Below are positions 9,636 to 17,919 of a DNA stretch of 64,000 bases, one piece after another. This DNA is from Sphingomonadales bacterium 32-65-25 (lineage in GTDB: Bacteria; Pseudomonadota; Alphaproteobacteria; Sphingomonadales; Sphingomonadaceae): NCBI GenBank assembly GCA_002280855.1, contig NCEU01000005.1, forward strand, positions 62,001 through 126,000, in the 5' to 3' direction. Position 1 is the first letter of the stretch, and each line of letters opens with the position of its first letter. The position numbers were made by a program, and so were the translations under genes. The notes below the pieces were generated by a model. The model worked only from the letters and a program-made list of their open reading frames with translations. It was not told the origin of the DNA and ran no database searches.

Positions 9636-10592
9636 ATGGCCGTTTACACCCCGGTCAGCGCCGATGATCTGACGGTCTTTCTGGCCGGCTATGATGTCGG
9701 TGCCGCCGTCAGCTTCAAGGGCATTGCCGAAGGCGTCGAGAACAGCAATTTTCTGCTCGAAACCACACGCGGGCGCTACATCCTCACCCTGTATGAAAAG
9801 CGCGTCGATGCTGGCGATCTGCCCTGGTTCCTGGCGCTGATGGGCCATCTTGCGGCCAAGGGCCTGCCTGTCCCCGGCCCGGTTGTCGATGCCCGCGGCC
9901 AGGTTTTGCAGGTGCTGAACGGCCGCCCGGCCTGCCTGATCGAATTCCTGCCGGGTGTGAGCGTTACTGAAGCCACGCCGGAGGCCGCCCGTGAGGTTGG
10001 CGCCGCACTGGGCCAGATGCACCGGGCGCTCGCCGATTTCACCGCCCCTCGCCCCAACACGCTTGGCCCCGCGGCCTGGCCGCCGCTCGCCGCCCGCTGC
10101 AATGGCCGGCTGGGCGAGATTGACGCCGGCCTGCCCGATGCCGTGACACGCGGGCTGGCCGCCACCGCCGATTGGCCCGCTGGCCTGCCGCAATCGACCA
10201 TCCATGCCGATCTGTTTCCCGATAATGTGCTGATGCTGGATGGGCGCGTCACGGGCCTCATCGATTTCTATTTCGCCTGCACTGATGCCCGCGCTTATGA
10301 TGTCGCCATCACCCATGCCGCCTGGTGTTTCTCAGCCGATGGCCGGCAGTTCTTCCCCGAACGCGCCGCCGGCCTGATGGGCGGCTATCTGGCCGAAGTC
10401 GAGCTCACGGCTGCCGAGCGGGCGGCCCTGCCGCGGCTGGCGGCCGGTGCCGCTCTGCGCTTCACGCTCACCCGCGCCTTTGATTGGCTGAACACGCCGG
10501 CCGATGCGCTGGTCACCCGCAAAGATCCGATGGCCTTTGCCCGCCGCCTGACCTGGTATCTGGCAGCGACGCCGGAGATGATGGGTGGCTGA
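9636..10592 (+). CDS. thrB: Homoserine kinase, type II (APH-fold)
   Basis: 318 residues of the aminoglycoside-phosphotransferase-like homoserine kinase used by many alphaproteobacteria, unrelated to the GHMP enzyme of Escherichia. The nucleotide-binding N lobe includes [15 protein letters not shown] and [10 protein letters not shown]; the catalytic loop is [14 protein letters not shown] and the metal-binding Asp lies in GLIDFYFAC. It phosphorylates homoserine for threonine synthesis in the cytoplasm. The ispH-thrB-rnhA order is common in sphingomonads. Its end overlaps rnhA by 8 nt. Confidence 0.95.
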   Translation: MAVYTPVSADDLTVFLAGYDVGAAVSFKGIAEGVENSNFLLETTRGRYILTLYEKRVDAGDLPWFLALMGHLAAKGLPVPGPVVDARGQVLQVLNGRPACLIEFLPGVSVTEATPEAAREVGAALGQMHRALADFTAPRPNTLGPAAWPPLAARCNGRLGEIDAGLPDAVTRGLAATADWPAGLPQSTIHADLFPDNVLMLDGRVTGLIDFYFACTDARAYDVAITHAAWCFSADGRQFFPERAAGLMGGYLAEVELTAAERAALPRLAAGAALRFTLTRAFDWLNTPADALVTRKDPMAFARRLTWYLAATPEMMGG

Positions 10593-11064
10593 TGACAGCC
10601 CGGCGCGCCCGCGCGTATCGATCTTCACCGATGGCGCCTGCAAGGGCAATCCCGGCCCCGGCGGCTGGGGCGCCATCCTGCGCGCTGGCGGCAAGGAACG
10701 GGAACTGAACGGTTCCGAACCCCATACCACCAACAACCGCATGGAATTGCAGGCGGCGATTTCGGCCCTGAACGCCCTCACCCGTCCCTGCGAGGTCGAT
10801 CTCACCACCGACAGTGTCTATGTGCGCGACGGCATTTCGAAATGGGTGCACGGCTGGCAGAAGAACGGCTGGAAGACCGCCGACAAGAAACCGGTGAAGA
10901 ACGATGATCTGTGGCAGGCCCTGCTTGCAGCCGCCCGCCCGCATGTCGTGCGTTGGCATTGGGTGAAGGGCCACGCCGGCCACGCTGAGAACGAACGCGC
11001 CGATGAACTGGCCAACGAAGCCATTGTGGCAATGAAGGAAGGCCGGCACGCAGGGCGTCATTGA
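10585..11064 (+). CDS. rnhA: Ribonuclease HI
   Basis: 159 residues. The acidic catalytic set is visible: Asp in [13 protein letters not shown], Glu in [10 protein letters not shown], Asp in [12 protein letters not shown] and the final Asp in [10 protein letters not shown], along with the basic handle ([12 protein letters not shown]). It cuts RNA in RNA:DNA hybrids. The start is a GTG at 10585 inside the end of thrB, so translation is coupled. The gene is followed after about 50 nt by the large palindromic element, then by pucC. Confidence 0.97.
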   Translation: MADDSPARPRVSIFTDGACKGNPGPGGWGAILRAGGKERELNGSEPHTTNNRMELQAAISALNALTRPCEVDLTTDSVYVRDGISKWVHGWQKNGWKTADKKPVKNDDLWQALLAAARPHVVRWHWVKGHAGHAENERADELANEAIVAMKEGRHAGRH

Positions 11065-11116
11065 GACCCCTCATTGAGCCCATTGCCAATCGGCCCGCAA
11101 TCCGCTTTGAGGCAAA

Positions 11117-11381
11117 GGGTCCAAACCCAATCAGGATAGGGGTCGTCACGTTGTCAGGAAGGCCGATAGAAGTGAGCGAGTGCAGCCGGGTAGCAGCGCT
11201 ACCCGGCAATCGAGCGAGCGCGCTATCGGCCTTCCTGACAACGCCCGCAGGGTGGACCGGAGCGGCGATATGGCGTCGTTGCGGTCGCTCGCCGGGGGGC
11301 GAAGCCCCGCCAGCGCGCCCGCGCCTAGCCATATCGCCGCTCCGGCCCATGCCGACTCCTATCCTGATTGAGTTTGGACCC
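11117..11381. repeat. Nested-palindrome intergenic element between rnhA and pucC
   Basis: The 320-nt gap holds one continuous structure. Outer arms 11117-11140 and 11358-11381 are complementary over 24 nt with one mismatch. Inside are two arms: 11149-11169 with 11223-11243 (21 nt, perfect), enclosing a 10-bp hairpin at 11185-11207; and 11257-11274 with 11328-11345 (18 nt, perfect), enclosing a small GC hairpin with a GAA loop near 11296-11308. Together they fold as a three-way junction. The right outer arm ends 4 nt before the pucC ATG and covers its ribosome-binding area. No protein is apparent. Confidence 0.85.
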
Positions 11382-11385
11382 TCAC

Positions 11386-12795
11386 ATGGCTTCTGAACCC
11401 ACCGCAAAGGGCATCAACGCCCGCCTCACCAAGGTCTGGATGACCTGGGGTGCCCAATTCCTGCCTTTCGCCGATGTCGCCAGCCCGGAATTGCCGCTGT
11501 CGCGCTTGCTGCGGCTATCGCTGATCCAGGTCAGCGTGGGGATGAGCCTGGTGCTGCTGGTCGGTACGCTCAATCGCGTGATGATCGTCGAACTTGGCGT
11601 GCCGGCCACACTGGTGGGCGTCATGCTGGCGCTGCCGCTGCTGGCCGCGCCGTTCCGCGCCTTGATTGGCCACAAATCCGATACGCACAAATCGGCGCTG
11701 GGCTGGCGGCGGGTGCCCTACATCTATATCGGCACGATGGTGCAGTTTGGCGGCCTCGCCATCATGCCGTTTGCGCTGCTGGTGCTGGCCGGCGCCCAGG
11801 AAGCCTATGACGAGCGCATCTGGCTGGGCCAGCCGGCCGCGGCATTGGCCTTCCTGCTGGTCGGCGCCGGCATCCACACCACGCAAACGGTCGGCCTGGC
11901 CCTCGCCACCGATCTCACCAAGCCCGAACAGCAACCCAATGTGGTTGGCCTGATGTATGTGATGCTGCTGCTTGGCTCCATTGTCGCCTCGCTGTTCTTT
12001 GGCTGGGCGCTGGAGGATTTCAGCAACGGCCGCCTGATCCAGGTGATCCAGGGCAGTGCTGTTGTGACCATCTTCCTGAATTTCATCGCGTTGTGGAAAC
12101 AGGAAGCCCGCGTGCCGCATTACATGCGCACTGAACCGGCAACGCCCGACCCGACGTTCCGCCAAAGCTGGGACCTGTTCGTGGGCAAGGAAAAGACCCT
12201 GCTGCGCCTGATCGCGGTCGGGTTGGGCACGCTGGCCTTTTCCATGTCGGATATCGTGCTGGAACCTTATGGCGGCGAAGTGCTGAAGCTGGGCGTGGGC
12301 ACCACAACGTTGCTCAGCGCGATCATGGCCTTCGGCAGCCTGATGGGCTTTGCCTATGCCTCCTACATCCTCAGCCTGGGGGCAGATCCGTTCCGCATGG
12401 CCAGCCTGGGCGCCGTCATCGGCCTGCCGGCCTATGGCCTGATCATCATGGCCGCCGGATCCGACACGCCGGAACTGTTCACGCTGGGCGTGCTGCTGGC
12501 TGGCATCGGTACCGGCCTGTTCGGCCACGGCACACTCACCGCCACCATGCGGCTGGCGCCAACGGGGCAGATTGGCATTGCCATGGGGGCCTGGGGCGCG
12601 GTGCAGGCCACAAGCCAGGGCATCGGTGCCACCATTGGCGGCGTCATGCGCGATGCGGCCCGCGGCCTGTCGCTGGGGCTGGATGTGCCAGCGGCCGCCA
12701 ACGGCTATGTGTTGATCTTCGCTCTGGAACTGGCGCTGATGGCCGCCACGCTGGCAGCGATGTGGCCGCTGTTGAACCACGACGCCCGGGATTGA
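11386..12795 (+). CDS. pucC: BCH/PucC family light-harvesting complex assembly protein
   Basis: 469 residues with about 12 hydrophobic segments of the major facilitator type. The N-terminal WMTWGAQFLPFADVASPELP and the loop GHKSDTHKSALGWRRVPYIY are characteristic of LhaA/PucC proteins, which aid insertion or bacteriochlorophyll loading of light-harvesting subunits in the inner membrane. ATG at 11386 fits the family N terminus. It sits convergently next to pucBA, which supports PucC rather than LhaA (LH1-specific). Its start region is overlapped by the nested palindrome, so translation may be modulated. Confidence 0.92.
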   Translation: MASEPTAKGINARLTKVWMTWGAQFLPFADVASPELPLSRLLRLSLIQVSVGMSLVLLVGTLNRVMIVELGVPATLVGVMLALPLLAAPFRALIGHKSDTHKSALGWRRVPYIYIGTMVQFGGLAIMPFALLVLAGAQEAYDERIWLGQPAAALAFLLVGAGIHTTQTVGLALATDLTKPEQQPNVVGLMYVMLLLGSIVASLFFGWALEDFSNGRLIQVIQGSAVVTIFLNFIALWKQEARVPHYMRTEPATPDPTFRQSWDLFVGKEKTLLRLIAVGLGTLAFSMSDIVLEPYGGEVLKLGVGTTTLLSAIMAFGSLMGFAYASYILSLGADPFRMASLGAVIGLPAYGLIIMAAGSDTPELFTLGVLLAGIGTGLFGHGTLTATMRLAPTGQIGIAMGAWGAVQATSQGIGATIGGVMRDAARGLSLGLDVPAAANGYVLIFALELALMAATLAAMWPLLNHDARD

Positions 12796-12940
12796 CGCTC
12801 GCTGCAACCAGGCAGCGGCATCGGCGGTGCATCACCTGCCTTCACCTGAAGAGGCGCCCTGCACGCAACAGCCGGATGTCGCGTCCAGGCCTGCCCGGCT
12901 ACCGGCCTGATTCACCGGCGAGCGCCACCACGCCATAATG

Positions 12941-12973
12941 AAAAGGCCGGCATCCCCGTGGGAACACCGGCCC
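12941..12973 (-). terminator. Rho-independent terminator of the pucBA operon
   Basis: On the minus strand GGGCCGGTGTTCC...GATGCCGGCC forms a GC stem followed directly by TTTT. It starts about 35 nt after the pucA stop. It may also serve pucC, which converges from the left, because the stem is symmetric. Confidence 0.75.
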
Positions 12974-13007
12974 GTTTCAGTCTGCCCGGCAAGGCCGGGA
13001 CAAAGAC

Positions 13008-13277
13008 TTACTTGGCAGCTTCAGCCGGAGCGGCTTCGGCCGGAGCGGCTTCAGCAGCCGGCGCCATGGCGTCGGCAGCCGGAGCAGCTGCTTCGGCAGC
13101 CGGCGCGGCCATTTCAGCGGCCGGGGCAGCAGCAGCGCCCTGCCAGAAATCGGCGAACCAAGTGGTGTTCGTGAGGATGGAAGCATGCACGAGCAGCGAG
13201 GCGGCAACAAAGCCGACGAACAGCAGCGGGATGCCAACGGACGGGCTGACGTAGAGCCAGATACGACCTTCATTCAT
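13008..13277 (-). CDS. pucA: Light-harvesting complex 2 alpha chain with long Ala/Pro/Glu tail
   Basis: 89 residues. The first 47 match LH2 alpha: MNEGRIW start, bacteriochlorophyll-ligand His31 in LLVHASIL, then NTTWFADFWQG. In the classic LH2 numbering residue 44 is Phe (usually Tyr) and 45 is Trp, so one of the two hydrogen bonds to the ring acetyl groups should be missing. After residue 47 comes a 42-residue tail of repeated AAPAAE/APAEAA units, absent from textbook LH2 alpha chains and facing the periplasm. One membrane helix (about 13-36). It follows pucB after 17 nt. An LH1 role is less likely: LH1 alpha chains lack the GRIW...TTWF pattern. Confidence 0.9.
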   Translation of the reverse strand: MNEGRIWLYVSPSVGIPLLFVGFVAASLLVHASILTNTTWFADFWQGAAAAPAAEMAAPAAEAAAPAADAMAPAAEAAPAEAAPAEAAK

Positions 13278-13294
13278 GTGTCAGTCTCCCTTGC

Positions 13295-13447
13295 TCACTT
13301 CATCCACGGCGTCAAAGCGAACGCCAGGATGTGCGCCAGAACGGCAATTGCACCATAGATACGGGTGCCCCACTTGAGGCCCTCGTTGATCTCGGTAGCT
13401 TCAGCTTCGGTCAGCCCGGTCGGGTAGACCTTGGTATTGTCAGCCAT
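13295..13447 (-). CDS. pucB: Light-harvesting complex 2 beta chain
   Basis: 50 residues: KVYPTGLTEAEATEI, then GTRIYGAIAVLAHILAF with the bacteriochlorophyll ligand His39, ending TPWMK. The pattern is that of LH2 beta chains (GTRIFGAIAIVAHFLAY...PWL). Asn21 replaces the conserved His of the B800 pocket (His12 in Rhodoblastus numbering), while the Arg of GTR (Arg29) is kept, so a B800 site is uncertain. AGGAG lies 6 nt before the ATG. The small protein spans the membrane once and pairs with PucA to form the antenna ring. Confidence 0.9.
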   Translation of the reverse strand: MADNTKVYPTGLTEAEATEINEGLKWGTRIYGAIAVLAHILAFALTPWMK

Positions 13448-13824
13448 GTTATACTCCTCTCCCATTCGGGAAAATCGCTGGGCTCCTTGCGCCCACGGCC
13501 TCCCCGCCTGTTTGCCGGAATGGGCAACGAGCACGTGCGACCCAGTCCCTGCTGCAGCCTCCCATCGACGGGCCGATCCGTTACAGATCGCGACAGGACG
13601 TCGCAGCAGAATCACCCCTTACCCAAACTGTCGCATGTGTCAATCTGTCGCCGTACCACTACCTAGCACCACGGTAACGCTGCTGCAGCGCAGCATCCAA
13701 GGATGCCGCATCGCAACATGCAAGCAGGGCTTTTCCTGTCGTCGAAATCGCCTATTCTCACCCGCTTGGCGGCCGGCCGTGGCTGGCCGACGTGATGGGC
13801 CGAATCAGGCCATGGGGAGAATGC
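13448..13824. promoter_or_regulatory. Divergent promoter region between pucBA and the M20 peptidase gene
   Basis: 377 nt without a gene. On the minus strand a possible -35 TTGACA at 13643-13638 is followed after 16 nt by TAAGGG, a weak -10, which would give a leader of about 165 nt for pucB. I saw no clear TGT-N12-ACA (PpsR/CrtJ) site. No other structure stands out. Confidence 0.4.
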
Positions 13825-15354
13825 ATGACCAGTCTTGATCGCCGCCAACTGCTGGCCGGCAGCGCTGCCCTGATGCTGCCGGGTATGGGCATGGCCAGTG
13901 CGGCCCGCGCCGCCGTCGCACCGGCAGCCGATGCACAGAAGAAGATCCGCGCCGCGATCGACCGGCAGCTGCCCGAAAACATCGCCCGCATTCAGGATTG
14001 GATCCGCCACCCCGGCATCGCCGCCGAAAACTGGCAGATGGAAGAGGCCTGCGCCTACACCATGGGCCTGATCAGGGATGCTGGCTTCCAGATGGTCAAG
14101 CGCATGCCCACCAAGGGCCAGCCCGGCATTTTCGCCACGCTCGATGCCGGTGCCAAGCGCACGGTGGGCATCTATTTCATGTATGACGTGAAGCAGGTGA
14201 ACCCGGCCGAATGGTCCAGCCCACCGTTCGAGGCGCGCATCACCAACAAGCCGGGCTGGGGCCAGGTAATCGTTGGCCGCGGCGCCATCAACCAGAAGGG
14301 GCCGGAAGCCGCCTTCCTCGCCGCGCTGCACGCCTTCCGCGAAGCCGGACAGAAACTGCCGGTCAATCTCGTGCTGGTGGCCGAAGGTGAGGAAGAGATT
14401 GCCTCCCCCAATTTCCACCAGATTGTGCAGGATCCGCAAGTGCTCGCCGCGCTCAAGAAATGCGATGGCATCGTCATCCCCACCGCCTGGCAATCGGCCA
14501 ATGGCAGCACCATGATCAACCTGGGCGCCAAGGGCCCGATCGAATTCCAGCTGATTGCCAGCGGCGAACGCTGGGGCAAAGGGCCAAAGGGCGACATTCA
14601 CAGCAGCCAGCACGCCCATGTCGATTCCCCCGTGTGGCACCTGGTGCAGGCGCTGAACACGTTGGTGAAGGAAGATGGCTTCACCCCCGCGATCGATGGC
14701 TGGTTCGACAATGTGCGCGGGCTGACAGCGCGCGAGAAGGAACTGATCGCCATGACGGCCGCTTCTCAGAGCGAGGCCGAAGCCAAGCGCGCCATGGGCG
14801 TGAAGATGTGGATCAACAACGAACCGTGGCAGCAATCGCTGGAACGGCTGGCGTCGCAGCCGACCGTCAACATCCAGGGCCTGGTCGCCGGCTATACCGG
14901 GCAAGGCGGCAAGACTGTGCTGCCCGGCCGCGCCGAGGCCAAGCTGGAGTGCCGGCTGGTGCCCAATCAGACCTTCCGTGAAGCTGAAGCCAAATTGAAG
15001 GCGCATCTGGCCAAACGCGGTTTCGGCGATATCGAAGTGGTGGTGAGCGGCGGCTACGACCCCACCGAAACCGCCGAAGACGCCCGCGTGGTGCGCGCCC
15101 AGCAGGCCGTCTATGCCCGCTTCAACGCGCCCGCCACGCTCTACCCGCGCAGCGCCGGCAGTTGGCCCGGCAGTGTCTTCACCCAGCCGCCGGTCTCACT
15201 GCCTGCCGGCCAATTCGGCCTCGGCCACGGCAGCGGTGCCCACGCGCCGAACGAATATTTCGTGGTGGAAAGCATCAACCCCGCCGTGCAGGGTCTGGCT
15301 GGCTGCACGGCCGGGTTCGTTGATTTTCTCTATGAAATGGCGGTGGTTCAATAG
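13825..15354 (+). CDS. Exported M20-family peptidase-like protein with altered metal-binding residues
   Basis: 509 residues from the ATG at 13825. A twin-arginine-like start (SLDRRQLLAGSAALMLPG) and AxA site predict export. The fold is M20/M28-like: AEGEEEI carries the general-base Glu pair, and HAPNE near the C terminus the last ligand. However, the usual H-x-D motif reads MYDVKQ (His to Met), GRGASDDKG reads GRGAINQKG (bridging Asp to Asn), and the next Asp region reads DGIVIPT. So three of the five canonical metal ligands appear substituted. It may be a distinct subgroup with other chemistry or a non-hydrolytic binder. Confidence 0.8.
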   Translation: MTSLDRRQLLAGSAALMLPGMGMASAARAAVAPAADAQKKIRAAIDRQLPENIARIQDWIRHPGIAAENWQMEEACAYTMGLIRDAGFQMVKRMPTKGQPGIFATLDAGAKRTVGIYFMYDVKQVNPAEWSSPPFEARITNKPGWGQVIVGRGAINQKGPEAAFLAALHAFREAGQKLPVNLVLVAEGEEEIASPNFHQIVQDPQVLAALKKCDGIVIPTAWQSANGSTMINLGAKGPIEFQLIASGERWGKGPKGDIHSSQHAHVDSPVWHLVQALNTLVKEDGFTPAIDGWFDNVRGLTAREKELIAMTAASQSEAEAKRAMGVKMWINNEPWQQSLERLASQPTVNIQGLVAGYTGQGGKTVLPGRAEAKLECRLVPNQTFREAEAKLKAHLAKRGFGDIEVVVSGGYDPTETAEDARVVRAQQAVYARFNAPATLYPRSAGSWPGSVFTQPPVSLPAGQFGLGHGSGAHAPNEYFVVESINPAVQGLAGCTAGFVDFLYEMAVVQ

Positions 15355-15477
15355 CTTGGCGTGACGCAGCCGTGGCGCGCGGATAAGCGTGCCGCTGACA
15401 GCGGTCAGCACCGCTAATTTCATGGTTCGGCGACGCCGAAAAATGATACCATCCGCCGATCAACGGTGGAGGGTGTC

Positions 15478-16185
15478 ATGAACAGGCCTGTACGCGTGAT
15501 CGCGTTGCTGTTGGCGGCAATGCCGGCCGTAGCGGCCGAGGCAGCAACAGTTGTGGTTGGCACGGCGCCGTTGGTCCATCCGGCAGGTGGGCAATTTGTC
15601 GGGCGACTTCATCTCGATTTCCCCCAGAACTGGTGGAACTCATCGCACAGCGGGACGCTGGAAGGGTCTGGCTTCACCTGGACGTATGATCCGCAGGGTT
15701 TCGGGGAAGGTTTCTCGAAAACCTTTGAAGTACAGAATGTTGCCCGGCCGAACCTGACCAAGGTGCTGACGCTGACGATGGTCGTGCGGCAGCCTTGGGT
15801 GCCGCCACCTCTAACCGAATATTGCCCTGATCCGCGAGACTGCTCGTCCGGGCGTGATTGGGATTTTTGGGGCGGCACCTATGTTGAACTTGCCCCCTTT
15901 CCATTCCCCTTTCTCCTCATCGGCGCTTCCAATATCGGCCAGAATGCAGAAACCGGTTTTTGGAGTGGCCAGTTCCAGTTCAAGGTAACGCCGCAGCCCG
16001 CAGCAGAATATGTGACCTTCGAGCGATCGGACTGGGGCGCCGTGGTTAATGATATTGTCAGCATGACACTGCAGATTTCGTGTGTACCGGAACCATCGAC
16101 ATGGGCCACGATGATGCTTGGCTTTGGCGTGGTGGGCGGCGCGGCACGGCGGCGGCGTGGGCTTACGATGGCAGGTTCGGCCTGA
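15478..16185 (+). CDS. PEP-CTERM sorting domain protein
   Basis: 235 residues with a signal peptide (VRVIALLLAAMPAVAAEA), a beta-rich middle, and a C-terminal PEP-CTERM signal: VPEPSTWATMMLGFGVVGG then ARRRR. Such proteins are exported, processed by an exosortase and usually end up at the surface or in an exopolysaccharide matrix. GGAGG lies 5 nt before the ATG. The body (four-cysteine YCPDPRDCSSG patch, several Trp) matches no family I know. Its third positions look less GC-rich than neighbouring genes, which is common for this fast-evolving class. Confidence 0.85.
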   Translation: MNRPVRVIALLLAAMPAVAAEAATVVVGTAPLVHPAGGQFVGRLHLDFPQNWWNSSHSGTLEGSGFTWTYDPQGFGEGFSKTFEVQNVARPNLTKVLTLTMVVRQPWVPPPLTEYCPDPRDCSSGRDWDFWGGTYVELAPFPFPFLLIGASNIGQNAETGFWSGQFQFKVTPQPAAEYVTFERSDWGAVVNDIVSMTLQISCVPEPSTWATMMLGFGVVGGAARRRRGLTMAGSA

Positions 16186-16258
16186 ATGGGAAAAAGCCAG
16201 GCTTGCTCCTGACGTTCAGGCGACAGGCAAACTTTTCCCAATTGGTCTATGCAAAGGC

Positions 16259-16735
16259 ATGAGCGCCTCGCTGCCTGACCTTCACACGAATCCTCTCGAT
16301 CCGGCCGATGCGGCTGGGGCCCTGCCTGATCAGCCGCCAACCGTGCGGCCGCATTCGCTGTGGCGGGCGATGGCGCGTGGCGTGGTTGGCAGGTGCCCGC
16401 GCTGTGGGCAGGGCCGGTTGTTCCGCGCGTTCCTCAAGCCGGTTGATCGATGCGGCCGCTGTGACCAGGATTGGTCGCTGCAGCGCGCTGATGATTTTCC
16501 GGCCTATGCCTCGCTGTTCATCACCGGCCACCTGGTGGCGCCGCTGGCCGTGCACCTGGCGCGGGACGCCAGCATATCGTCTGCGATGGCCTCCGCTATC
16601 ATCCTGCCAATCACGGCGGCGCTGGCAATTGGCCTGTTGCAGCCGTGCAAAGGGGCCATCATCGCCGTGCAATGGCGGATGGGCATGCACGGATTCCAGC
16701 GCGACCCTTCAGCCGACGACGACGCGACGCCCTGA
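16259..16735 (+). CDS. DUF983 family membrane protein
   Basis: 158 residues. Two CxxC zinc-ribbon-like pairs, GRCPRCGQGRLF and DRCGRCDQDW, precede two hydrophobic segments (LFITGHLVAPLAVHL and AIILPITAALAIGLL) and the PCKGAIIAVQWRMGMHG ending, the diagnostic layout of DUF983. Function is not established; members often sit near cytochrome oxidase assembly genes, which are not seen here. ATG at 16259 has AAAGG close upstream. A 20- to 30-residue acidic N-terminal lead precedes the domain. Confidence 0.88.
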   Translation: MSASLPDLHTNPLDPADAAGALPDQPPTVRPHSLWRAMARGVVGRCPRCGQGRLFRAFLKPVDRCGRCDQDWSLQRADDFPAYASLFITGHLVAPLAVHLARDASISSAMASAIILPITAALAIGLLQPCKGAIIAVQWRMGMHGFQRDPSADDDATP

Positions 16736-16743
16736 CGTGGCGG

Positions 16744-17838
16744 TCACGCCCTGATGAAACGGTCCACGCCGCTGCCGTCCTTCACGCGGCTAACCCGGCC
16801 GCGTTCTTCCAACCAGTGCAGGTGGGCGACGGTTTCACCTGTTGCCAACCCGTAATCCGCCTCACCAATCGGCCTGCGGAACAGGGCGGCGAAGCAATCG
16901 ACGGCCGTTCGGGGCTCGGCGCAGAAGGCTTCCAGCTTTTCCAGCTTGCCATGATGATCGGCGGCGAGCTGGTCCAGTCGCGTGTGCAGGCCATAGAAGG
17001 GCTCATTGTGCGCGGGCAGTACCAGCACATGATCGGGAATGGCGCGCAGCGTATCGATGCTCTCCAGCCAGTCGCCCAGTGGATCGGCATAGGGCTCGGT
17101 GGGATAGACCGAGACGTTGGACGTGATACGCGGCAGCACCTGATCGCCGCTGATCATCACGTCGTCGGCCACCAGGCAGGCATGTTCAGGGGCATGGCCG
17201 CGGCCGACCACAACGGTGAACTGGCGCGGGCCGATATTGAGCACATCGCCATCGCGCAGCCGCTTGAAGCCGGCCGGCATCTTGCTGATGATCTTGCCGA
17301 AACTGCCCCAGGCCTTGGCTTTCATTGCGGCCACTTGTTCGTCGCTCCAGCCGGCGCGGATGGAGAAGGCCACGGCTTCATCCGGTGGCGCGTCGCGCAC
17401 ATCCAGCGTGAGCGTGCGCGCCAGCAGATATTCGGTGCGGGTGATTTCCAGGGGCACATCCCACTTGCGGCAAAGCCAGCCGGCCATGCCCAAATGATCG
17501 GGGTGATAATGGGTGACGATCACGCGGGTGACGGGCTTGCCCTTCAACACGCCGGCAAACAGCGCTTCCCATGCGGCCTTGCTGGCGGGCAGGCCCACGC
17601 CGGTATCCACGATCGCCCAGCCGTCCCCGGCATCGATCACCCACAGATTGATATGATCCAGCCCGAACGGCAGCCCCATGCGCACCCAGAAAATGCCCGG
17701 CGCCACTTCCTCGGCTTCACCCGGCCCCGGCACCCAGCGGCCGAGCGGATAGCGCAGGCCCTTGATCTCATCGGCCTCGCGCGGCGCAGTGCTGGCCTGG
17801 CCGGCAGGGATGGGCAGCAAGGGGGGCGGTTCGGTCAT
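16744..17838 (-). CDS. MBL-fold metallo-hydrolase with C-terminal winged-helix-like region
   Basis: 364 residues from the ATG at 17838. The metal motif is VTHYHPDHLGMAGWL, with later ligands in GRGHAPEHACL and SGDQVLPRI. The long C-terminal part (residues about 260-364) after the hydrolase domain resembles the winged-helix tail of LACTB2-like proteins, ending in TVAHLHWLEERGRV. Such enzymes hydrolyse thioesters or nucleic acid; the substrate here cannot be told. It converges with the DUF983 gene (8-nt gap) and diverges from the PaiB-like gene. Confidence 0.85.
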   Translation of the reverse strand: MTEPPPLLPIPAGQASTAPREADEIKGLRYPLGRWVPGPGEAEEVAPGIFWVRMGLPFGLDHINLWVIDAGDGWAIVDTGVGLPASKAAWEALFAGVLKGKPVTRVIVTHYHPDHLGMAGWLCRKWDVPLEITRTEYLLARTLTLDVRDAPPDEAVAFSIRAGWSDEQVAAMKAKAWGSFGKIISKMPAGFKRLRDGDVLNIGPRQFTVVVGRGHAPEHACLVADDVMISGDQVLPRITSNVSVYPTEPYADPLGDWLESIDTLRAIPDHVLVLPAHNEPFYGLHTRLDQLAADHHGKLEKLEAFCAEPRTAVDCFAALFRRPIGEADYGLATGETVAHLHWLEERGRVSRVKDGSGVDRFIRA

Positions 17839-17919
17839 GGCCAAAAGGGTTAACCGCCGGCCCGCACGGCGTCGACTCTCCTTGCTCGGAGGTTAGGCTT
17901 GCGGCAGGGAGTGCCCGCG

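Noticed and set aside
13448..13824. PpsR/CrtJ-type TGT-N12-ACA sites upstream of pucB
   Set aside because: Several TGT and ACA triplets occur, but none in the required spacing.
15390..15465. Terminator between the M20 peptidase and PEP-CTERM genes
   Set aside because: Small GC palindromes such as TCGGCGACGCCGA have loops too small for a normal terminator stem.
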